From positions 496,001 to 560,000 of the forward strand of contig NZ_CANMED010000003.1 of the NCBI RefSeq assembly GCF_947496855.1: DNA of 64,000 nt, read 5' to 3'. Under the pieces are notes generated by a model. It was given only the letters and a program-made list of their open reading frames with translations, searched no databases and was not told the origin of the DNA. Both the position numbers and the translations under genes were made by a program. This document shows, piece by piece, positions 58,571 to 64,000 of the stretch (position 1 is the first letter of the stretch; each line of letters begins with the position of its first letter). This DNA comes from an uncultured Aquimarina sp. (GTDB lineage: Bacteria; Bacteroidota; Bacteroidia; Flavobacteriales; Flavobacteriaceae).

Positions 58571-59041
58571 ATGAAACTAATTTTACTATCAATATTTACT
58601 AGTGTATTTGCCATAGGTACACCTAAAACAAGATCAGAAGGAACCATAGATGGTATTTTTATCACCTCTACAGATCCTATATCTGGTAGAACCTTAATGA
58701 TTGAAGAAGATGAATACTCTGTATGGGTGTATGTATTGAATCTTGATAAACAAGGAATTGATTTTGATGGCTTTCTTTGTTCCGTTGTCGATCCGGAATC
58801 TATTACAATCAGTCCAAAAGAGGCTACTAAAAATGGGAATTCACCTCCTTTAACGACTAATTTTGCAAATAAACATAGTTATATTAAAAATCTTAAATCG
58901 AAAGATATAAAAGTCCATTGGAAACAAAATAGAATAGAAATAAAACTAAAAAAAGAGATATATCTTATTATGGATTTAGATTCTAAAATCAGTTATTCTA
59001 AAGCACTTTCTACAGATTGTTATTACGGAAATAAGTTATAA
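58571..59041 (+). CDS. Hypothetical exported protein
   Basis: Not recognised. 156 residues with a short possible signal peptide (MKLILLSIFTSVFAIG), then a beta-rich domain (GTIDGIFITSTDPISGRTLMIEEDEYSVWVYVLNL region, FDGFLCSVVDPESITI, KVHWKQNRIEIKLKKEIYLIM). One Cys in the domain and one near the C-terminus could pair. It ends directly against the stop of the convergent ribbon-helix-helix gene. It may be a small periplasmic protein. Confidence 0.55.
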   Translation: MKLILLSIFTSVFAIGTPKTRSEGTIDGIFITSTDPISGRTLMIEEDEYSVWVYVLNLDKQGIDFDGFLCSVVDPESITISPKEATKNGNSPPLTTNFANKHSYIKNLKSKDIKVHWKQNRIEIKLKKEIYLIMDLDSKISYSKALSTDCYYGNKL

Positions 59042-59227
59042 TTATTTCTCATCTGTAGCATCATCATCACTACTTTTTGATTTTAACCGTTTAGCATCTT
59101 TAAGGCTTTTATGTATCATCCATTCTAATTGTCCATTAACACTGCGAAACTCATCATCTGCCCATCTTTCAATTAAATTAAAAGTTTCTGGGGATATTCT
59201 AAGGACAAATGATTTTTTCTTACTCAT
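59042..59227 (-). CDS. Arc-type ribbon-helix-helix protein
   Basis: Small DNA-binding protein of 61 residues. KKSFVLRISPETFNLIERWADDEFRSVNGQLEWMIHKSL, given as the span near residues 4-42, has the beta-strand (FVLRIS), helix A and helix B with the NGQLEWMI turn typical of Arc/RHH dimers, then a Lys/Asp tail (KLKSKSSDDDATDEK-like). It lies three bases after the SPFH gene, so the two are made together. The pairing of an Arc-like protein with a stomatin-type protein recurs in other Bacteroidota as I recall, but its logic is unknown. Confidence 0.82.
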   Translation of the reverse strand: MSKKKSFVLRISPETFNLIERWADDEFRSVNGQLEWMIHKSLKDAKRLKSKSSDDDATDEK

Positions 59228-59230
59228 AAA

Positions 59231-60085
59231 TTATGAATGTAATGTTCCTGTATTAATAACAGGAGTAGCCTCCTTATCACCACACAATACTACCATTAAA
59301 TTACTTACCATAGATGCTTTCTTATCATCATCAAAATCAATAATTTTATCTTCAGATAACTGGATTAGAGCATCTTCTACCATCCCAACTGCTCCTTCTA
59401 CTATCTTTTTACGTGCAGCAACTATCGCTACGGCTTGCTGTCTTTTTAACATTGAACTGGCTATTTCCGGGGCATAAGCTAAATATCCTATTCTAGCTTC
59501 CATAACCTCTATTCCTGCCATCAATAACCGTTCAGTAATTTCATTTTCCAGTGCTTCATTTACTTCATCCATACCTGATAATAGTGTTACTTCAACTTCA
59601 CCTTCAGCAAAATTGTCATATGGATAAGAACCTGCTAGTTTTCTAACTGCCGCATCCGTTTGCACTCTTACAAAATCCTCATAATGATCCACTTCAAATG
59701 CTGCTTTAAAAGTATCACTTACTTTCCACACCAAAATTACATTAATCAAAATCGGATTACCAATTTTATCATTCACTTTTACTCGTTCACTATAAAAGTT
59801 TCTTGCCCTTAATGAAATTCTTTGTTTTGTATAAAACGGATTAGCCCAAAAGAATCCATTTTTCTTAACAGTTCCTTTATAAGCTCCAAAAAGGACCATC
59901 ACCTTCGAGCTATTTGGGTTTACGGTAAAAAAACCTTTAATAATTAAGATTATTACTACTATAGAAATTAAAAACAATAAATTCTTGGTAATTATCAAAC
60001 CCAAAATTGTTCCTACTACAATTAACAATAATACAAGTAGCATTAAATAACCATTAGTTGCCTTTAAATTTTTTTCTTCTTTCAT
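59231..60085 (-). CDS. SPFH/Band 7 domain (slipin-like) membrane protein
   Basis: Protein of 284 residues. Two close N-terminal hydrophobic segments (GYLMLLVLLLIVVGTILGLI and FLISIVVIILIIKGFF) anchor it, followed by an SPFH domain (KVMVLFGAYKGTVKKNGFFWANPFY, LRARNFYSERVKVND, GNPILINVILVWKV) and the alpha-helical arm with ITERLLMAGIEVMEARIGYLAYAPEIASSML (split by the reader at about residues 195-225), rich in Ala/Glu. SPFH proteins assemble into membrane scaffolds that bind proteases. Co-transcribed with the ribbon-helix-helix gene. Confidence 0.92.
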   Translation of the reverse strand: MKEEKNLKATNGYLMLLVLLLIVVGTILGLIITKNLLFLISIVVIILIIKGFFTVNPNSSKVMVLFGAYKGTVKKNGFFWANPFYTKQRISLRARNFYSERVKVNDKIGNPILINVILVWKVSDTFKAAFEVDHYEDFVRVQTDAAVRKLAGSYPYDNFAEGEVEVTLLSGMDEVNEALENEITERLLMAGIEVMEARIGYLAYAPEIASSMLKRQQAVAIVAARKKIVEGAVGMVEDALIQLSEDKIIDFDDDKKASMVSNLMVVLCGDKEATPVINTGTLHS

Positions 60086-60185
60086 AATAATATCATTTTG
60101 ATATCACAATGATACAAAAAAAAATCATATTACAATAATTTACAGAAAACAAAAACTATGTCCGAATAATATTCTTTAAAACATA

Positions 60186-60215
60186 AAAACGCCTCACATT
60201 TCTGGAAGGCGTTTT
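60186..60215 (-). terminator. Terminator after hsp20
   Basis: Stem AAAACGCCT / AGGCGTTTT (60186-60194 and 60207-60215), lying between the end of the Hsp20 gene and the SPFH gene on the minus strand. Confidence 0.8.
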
Positions 60216-60246
60216 CGCAACATTAACTAACTAACTAAAAATCAAC

Positions 60247-60678
60247 TTATGAAATCTCTATAAATCTCTTAGGTTGTACTTTTGCTTCTTCTTTTTTCGG
60301 AAGTTTTACTGATAAAATTCCGTTATCATAAGAAGCCAAAACATCAACAATATTTACAGTATCTGGTAAGGTAAATGAACGCTTAAACGTACTGTAACCA
60401 AATTCTTTTCTAGTGTAATTATCTCTTTCTTCTGTAGTTTCTTTTTTAACTTCTGAAGAAATTATTAGCACATCATTATCCAATTCTATATTAAAATCGT
60501 TTTTTGCCAATCCTGGCGCAGCAAGTTCGACTACAAAATCATTATCGGATTCTTTTACATTTACGGCAGGTGTATTAAAACCAATTTTTTGTCCATTACT
60601 AGTTCCACCAAACCAATCGGTATTAAGAATGTCATCAAGAATAAATGGTAATCTGTCTGTTCTTTTTACTAAACTCAT
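60247..60678 (-). CDS. Hsp20/alpha-crystallin small heat-shock protein
   Basis: ATP-independent chaperone of 143 residues. The alpha-crystallin domain runs from about residue 35: FNTPAVNVKESDNDFVVELAAPGLAKNDFNIEL is its start (given as residues 33-65), then the conserved TRKEFGYSTFKRSFTLPD and the terminal ASYDNGILSVKLPK. The C-terminal tail ends PKRFIEIS, with an I-x-I-like anchor. Monocistronic with its own terminator. Confidence 0.95.
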   Translation of the reverse strand: MSLVKRTDRLPFILDDILNTDWFGGTSNGQKIGFNTPAVNVKESDNDFVVELAAPGLAKNDFNIELDNDVLIISSEVKKETTEERDNYTRKEFGYSTFKRSFTLPDTVNIVDVLASYDNGILSVKLPKKEEAKVQPKRFIEIS

Positions 60679-60840
60679 TGTATTATATTTTTTAAGTTAT
60701 TCTATATTTTAAATTCAATGAGTATATAGCAATTAGAATTCCATTGTTATTTTTAAGACATTCTGTCACTTTTTCAAAACCATAAGCTGTCAAAATGACA
60801 CCTAATCCCTATTTTTAATGACAAAAACGCACAAAATATT

Positions 60841-60867
60841 AAACCCTCAAGATTTACTTGAGGGTTT
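60841..60867 (-). terminator. Terminator after terB-like gene
   Basis: A perfect 11-bp stem AAACCCTCAAG / CTTGAGGGTTT with a 5-base loop, placed 32 bases after the TerB-like gene on the minus strand. Confidence 0.8.
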
Positions 60868-60899
60868 AATATTTTAGAATATCCAGAATGTTTATAGGA

Positions 60900-61301
60900 T
60901 TAGTTATAAAATCTAGTGAAAATTGTAATCAATTCCTTTGGTGGAATTACCTTATTAGGATAGTTATGCATTTCTTTTAGAACAGTATCTATAGCCTCTG
61001 ATCGCAACCCCATGTGCAATCCCATTTCTCTAATTTTATGAATTTCTGTTTGAGTTGTTTCTTGATCTACATTCATCAACAAAACCAATCTATGAAATTG
61101 TAATATCCTTTGCGATTCCGGTTGAAGGTTTTTCTTCTCCGCATTATTACGCACCAAATGACCAATCTCTTCTTCTGTTATTTTAAGCTGAGAAGCTATT
61201 GCCAAAATAAAATTGTACTCCTCATCTTTTATTTTTTTATCAGCCTTTGCGAATTCTATCATTTCTGACAACAAACTCAATTTCTCTTCCTTATTATACA
61301 T
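60900..61301 (-). CDS. TerB-family protein
   Basis: All-helical protein of 133 residues resembling the TerB domain: KLSLLSEMIEFAKADKKIKDEEYNFILAIASQL, given as residues 8-40, holds the acidic metal-type ADKKIKDEE segment; a second related segment (LLMNVDQETTQTEIHKIREMG) follows. TerB homologues were named from tellurite resistance but are common in bacteria without a ter operon, and no other ter gene is here. It is divergent from the DUF1456 gene. Confidence 0.85.
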   Translation of the reverse strand: MYNKEEKLSLLSEMIEFAKADKKIKDEEYNFILAIASQLKITEEEIGHLVRNNAEKKNLQPESQRILQFHRLVLLMNVDQETTQTEIHKIREMGLHMGLRSEAIDTVLKEMHNYPNKVIPPKELITIFTRFYN

Positions 61302-61370
61302 TATAAAATTTTAAGTATACAAATATCTTATAAACATATTTCTTATGGAACATAATCGATATTTTTTTCT

Positions 61371-61398
61371 TTTGAACTCATTTAAAAAAGTACCTTTG
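61371..61398 (+). promoter_or_regulatory. Bacteroidota promoter (TTTG - TACCTTTG) for the DUF1456 gene
   Basis: TTTG at 61371-61374 and TACCTTTG at 61391-61398, separated by 16 bases, match both boxes of the Bacteroidota promoter. The start codon is at 61403, only 4 bases after the -7 box, so the transcript would begin at or just inside the annotated start. Confidence 0.55.
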
Positions 61399-61402
61399 TC
61401 TT

Positions 61403-61666
61403 ATGGGATTGACTAACAATGATATTTTTAAGAAACTACGAGTAGCTCACAAATTACGAGATGACGATATTGTAAAAATTTGCTCATTAGTAGATTTTAA
61501 AGTTACCAAAAGTGAACTTGGAGCTATTTTCAGAAACGAAAATCATCCTAAATACATGGAATGCGGTGATCAAATCCTACGTAATTTCTTAAATGGACTT
61601 GTAATTCACCTTAGAGGACCTATGCCTGCGAAAAAAGATAAACCACCAGTAAATAAGAAAGTATAG
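61403..61666 (+). CDS. DUF1456 family protein, single repeat
   Basis: Protein of 87 residues. It contains one DUF1456 repeat: TNNDIFKKLRVAHKLRDDDIVKI, then FKVTKSELGAIFRNENHPKYMECGDQILRNFLNGL, given as residues 32-66. YehS of Enterobacteria has two such repeats in about 150 residues; this gene has only one, followed by a Lys/Pro tail. The promoter boxes end 4 bases before the ATG, so a leaderless transcript or a later start are both possible. No function is known for the family. Confidence 0.85.
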   Translation: MGLTNNDIFKKLRVAHKLRDDDIVKICSLVDFKVTKSELGAIFRNENHPKYMECGDQILRNFLNGLVIHLRGPMPAKKDKPPVNKKV

Positions 61667-61745
61667 CATATCAACTTCGAAAATAAATGCTTAATTTGGA
61701 TGAAGCTATCAAGTAGCATCTCAACTAACAACCAATTAAGTATTC

Positions 61746-63353
61746 ATGCTAACAAAACAGGAAAAACAAATATTCCGGGAAGAACTATTTAGGCATTTAG
61801 ACGGAATTGCTGTCGCGCCAGTAGCTTACTCTTTATTCAAAAAAAAAGTTACTGATTACATAATCTTACATAAAACCGTAACTGTACAAGAAATCGCGAA
61901 AGAATTTAATGGAAATGAAGGGTACCTGAATGTAGGGCTACGAATCTTATCCTCACAAGGGTGGTTAGACTATAAAATTAAAAAAAAAATACCTACTATT
62001 TCTATAAACCAATGTACAAGAATAGCTTTTGATCATTTTCATTTGTACGAAGGAGTTGTTGATCTTCTTAAATATTCTGGTAAATTCCATAGAAGGAAAT
62101 TCGAATTAGAACCGTTTCAAAAACTAGAAAAACTATTTCAATTCTATCAGAATAGATTAGAATCGCCTGTTTCCGAAGACCAACTAACAAGTACTATCCA
62201 GCATCAAATCCATAAACATTTAGAAGGTATTCTGGTAGGACCAACTGTCGTGCGCCTAGGAATGGGCGGAATGTTCCATAAATATTTTATGGAAGCATCC
62301 TTTAGCGCAGATGAATATCATCGTTTTCCAGATAGTTTTGATACCATCCTCACCTTCTTAAGTTATTTAGGTTGGTTTCTTAAAAACAAAGAAAACTATA
62401 CATTCACTAATAAAGGGCTATTTTTTGCTAAAAGAGCAACTGCATATGGGGTAACAGTATCTTACATCCCAATGTTTAGACAGATGGATGCCTTGTTATT
62501 TGGTAATCCTGAAGTTTTATGGAATCCTGCTCATCATACCGATGAAATTCACGTAGATCGTGAAATGAATGTATGGGGAAGTGGTGGCGCTCACACTACA
62601 TATTTCAAAAAAATTGACGAGATCATTATCAGTTTATTTAATAAACCACTAGATGAACAACCTAAAGGAATATTAGATATGGGATGTGGAAATGGTGCTT
62701 TTTTGATCCATCTTTTTGAAATCATAGCATCTAAAACATTAAGAGGAAAACATCTGGATGATCATCCTTTATTTTTAGTTGGTGCAGATTATAATAAAGC
62801 CGCTCTTAAAGTTACAAGAGCTAACTTAATCCAAGCAGATATATGGGCTAAAGTAATCTGGGGCGATATTAGCGATCCCGATCTTCTTGAAAAAGATTTA
62901 AAAGAAAACTATAAAATCGAACTAAGAGATCTTTTATCGGTAAGAACTTTTCTAGACCATAACAGAATCTGGAGTGAACCTATAGCAACACTAGACACAC
63001 CTAGCAACTCTACTGGAGCATTTGCTTTTAGAGGAAAATTGTTATATAATGATGATGTAGAAAGCAATCTGAAAGATCATTTTACAAAATGGACTCCCCA
63101 CATCTTAAAATTCGGGTTGATAGTTATAGAGTTACATACTATTCCACCTGATATAACTGCTAAAAATATTGGTAGCACTGCTGCCACTGCTTATGATGCA
63201 ACTCACGGGTTTTCTGACCAGTATATTTTAGAAATAAATTCTTTTCTTAAGATAATCAGAGAAGTGGGATTAGAAAGTAATCCAATTTATTTTTCTAAAT
63301 TTCCTGATTCTGATTTAGCAACAGTTAGTATAAATTATATCAAAGGGAAATAA
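61746..63353 (+). CDS. Large SAM-dependent methyltransferase with N-terminal winged-helix-like domains
   Basis: Protein of 535 residues. Two winged-helix-like segments lie at about 45-80 (VTVQEIAKEFNGNEGYLNVGLRILSS region) and 195-235 (FDTILTFLSYLGWFLKNKE, then YTFTNKGLFFAKRA). The methyltransferase core starts near residue 305 with motif I ILDMGCGNGAFLIHLF, then LVGADYNKAALKVTRANL (adenosine-ribose acidic position) and VIWGDISDPDLL. The C-terminal DLLSVRTFLDHNR and FRGKLLYNDDV, with HGFSDQYI, resemble the AprA/PKS-type methyltransferases. It is a lone gene with no polyketide gene nearby; the substrate is unknown. Confidence 0.82.
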   Translation: MLTKQEKQIFREELFRHLDGIAVAPVAYSLFKKKVTDYIILHKTVTVQEIAKEFNGNEGYLNVGLRILSSQGWLDYKIKKKIPTISINQCTRIAFDHFHLYEGVVDLLKYSGKFHRRKFELEPFQKLEKLFQFYQNRLESPVSEDQLTSTIQHQIHKHLEGILVGPTVVRLGMGGMFHKYFMEASFSADEYHRFPDSFDTILTFLSYLGWFLKNKENYTFTNKGLFFAKRATAYGVTVSYIPMFRQMDALLFGNPEVLWNPAHHTDEIHVDREMNVWGSGGAHTTYFKKIDEIIISLFNKPLDEQPKGILDMGCGNGAFLIHLFEIIASKTLRGKHLDDHPLFLVGADYNKAALKVTRANLIQADIWAKVIWGDISDPDLLEKDLKENYKIELRDLLSVRTFLDHNRIWSEPIATLDTPSNSTGAFAFRGKLLYNDDVESNLKDHFTKWTPHILKFGLIVIELHTIPPDITAKNIGSTAATAYDATHGFSDQYILEINSFLKIIREVGLESNPIYFSKFPDSDLATVSINYIKGK

Positions 63354-63359
63354 TGTAAA

Positions 63360-63477
63360 ACTAATTTATCTCGACTTTTTGTGGAATCAGTTTCTAGTTT
63401 TGTAGATTTTGCACCTATACTTACAATACTACTAATTGCAAATAATACTGCAACAACATAACATTTAATATTTTCAT
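63360..63477 (-). pseudogene. Remnant of a small secreted protein gene (within the gap 63354-63714)
   Basis: From the ATG at 63477 the first codons read MKILNVM and then leave frame. One base change restores VVAVLFAISSIVSIGAKSTK then LETDSTKSRDKLV, which looks like a Flavobacteriaceae signal peptide with a short mature part. It runs out at the end of the methyltransferase gene. The rest of the gap, 63478-63714, holds no gene and presumably the promoter of the next one. Confidence 0.3.
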
Positions 63478-63714
63478 TCTATTCTTTTTTATTGATTCAT
63501 ACTTATAAAGCAAATAAAAATCAAGTGCTGTTATAGTAGTTAAACTTATCGGGATTAAATAATCACCATATAGGCTTTAATATTGATATCATCTATACTA
63601 CTTAAAATATCTAAAACTATATTATTTTAAAATATGATTAACAGAATCCAATTCATAAAAACTTAATTTCATTCATTAAATAAAAAACATAAATCTTCAT
63701 CAATCAAAAAAGTC

Positions 63715-64000
63715 ATGAAAAACTTAAACTCGACTCTTTACGGAATACTGTTTTTAACAGTTTTGTATTCAATCAAATCTTATGCTACAGATCCTAGTGA
63801 TACCAGAATGCTACATACACCGGCGATCAGCCAATCACATATTGCATTTATTTATGCAGAAGATCTTTGGGTAGCTAAACCAGATGGGAGTCAACCTCAT
63901 AGGTTAACTATAGATAAAGGAATAGAGTCTCACCCCGTTTTCTCTCCCGATGGTAGATCTATTGCTTTTAGTGCAGAATATGATGGGAATGTTGATGTTT
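63715..64000 (+). CDS. Tricorn-protease-like / S41 family peptidase, 5' part
   Basis: Starts at ATG 63715 and runs off the right edge after 95 codons. The signal peptide MKNLNSTLYGILFLTVLYS ends near SYATDP, then RMLHTPAISQSHIAFIYAEDLWVAKPDGSQPHRLT (residues ~31-65) and SHPVFSPDGRSIAFSAEYDGNVDV form the first WD40-like (PD40) blades. This is the usual beginning of the ~1,080-residue exported tricorn homologues in Bacteroidota, with a PDZ and S41 catalytic part expected outside the window. Confidence 0.88.
   Translation, partial: MKNLNSTLYGILFLTVLYSIKSYATDPSDTRMLHTPAISQSHIAFIYAEDLWVAKPDGSQPHRLTIDKGIESHPVFSPDGRSIAFSAEYDGNVDV

Noticed and set aside
59042-60085. Ribbon-helix-helix gene plus neighbour as a toxin-antitoxin pair
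   Set aside because: The partner is a clear SPFH scaffold protein with membrane anchors, not a toxin fold.
60900-61301. Tellurite resistance locus
   Set aside because: Only a lone TerB-like protein is present; no other ter gene in the window.
61746-63353. Biosynthetic gene cluster around the AprA-like methyltransferase
   Set aside because: Neighbours are DUF1456 and a tricorn-like protease; no carrier protein, synthase or tailoring enzyme is visible.

Overview
This is an AT-rich chromosomal window from a member of the Bacteroidota, almost certainly a marine Flavobacteriaceae (Aquimarina-like in flavour; genus not provable here). The evidence is a SusC/RagA receptor, type IX secretion C-terminal domains of both type A and type B, Bacteroidota lipoprotein signals (Cys followed by an acidic patch), the TAnnTTTG promoter element ahead of several genes, weak Shine-Dalgarno sequences, and families typical of the group (DUF5606, COX15/CtaA-type heme A synthase, two-repeat FAS1 lipoprotein). 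Most of the window is ordinary core chromosome. There are no rRNA or tRNA genes, no prophage and no CRISPR array.

Layout. 1-6071: a SusC-type receptor cut by the left edge, preceded on the same strand by two tandem paralogous membrane-bound AraC regulators (periplasmic TPR-like part, seven membrane helices, cytoplasmic HTH). 6348-13229: a minus-strand run mnmA, S8 protease, nitronate monooxygenase, polyprenyl-phosphate glycosyltransferase, GT-C membrane glycosyltransferase, mazG. 13384-15898: a MORN-repeat protein, a FAS1 lipoprotein and an internally deleted IS3-family element with both ends intact. 15967-22306: housekeeping genes yidC, pyrG, DUF5606, def, ruvX, dapD. 22385-29543: a lipooligosaccharide-core-like locus (GT9, three GT2, a Kdo-kinase-like protein, a GT-B-like protein, a methyltransferase, a GT4). 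29614-35933: a lipoprotein with a triplicated unknown module, a Sua5/YrdC protein, a CCA-adding enzyme, CtaA, a pRiA4b-ORF3-like protein, a four-helix-bundle pseudogene, and a nucleoid-associated protein.

35934-39208 is the most unusual stretch: two tandem fibre-like surface proteins with GNxGIGTTxP repeats, flanked on both sides by copies of a degenerate intergenic strand-switch repeat, with a REP-like hairpin on the right. 39209-51001: a protein with a kinase-like catalytic loop, an M28 peptidase, an ABC exporter, a large type-B T9SS protein, uvrB, and an adenine-deaminase-type enzyme coupled to a PdxH-like flavoprotein. 51459-58168: an orphan gene, a DUF1569 gene with a probable frameshift, and a TonB-dependent receptor divergent from a LytS/LytTR two-component pair and an SDR reductase. 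58571-64000: an orphan secreted protein, a ribbon-helix-helix/SPFH pair, Hsp20, TerB, half-length DUF1456, a large methyltransferase, and the start of a tricorn-like protease.

No clear-cut new defence or biosynthetic system was found. The best leads are the fibre pair with its flanking repeats, the paired 7TM-AraC regulators with an operator-like repeat before the SusC gene, the SKDH-repeat lipoprotein, and the kinase-like orphan.
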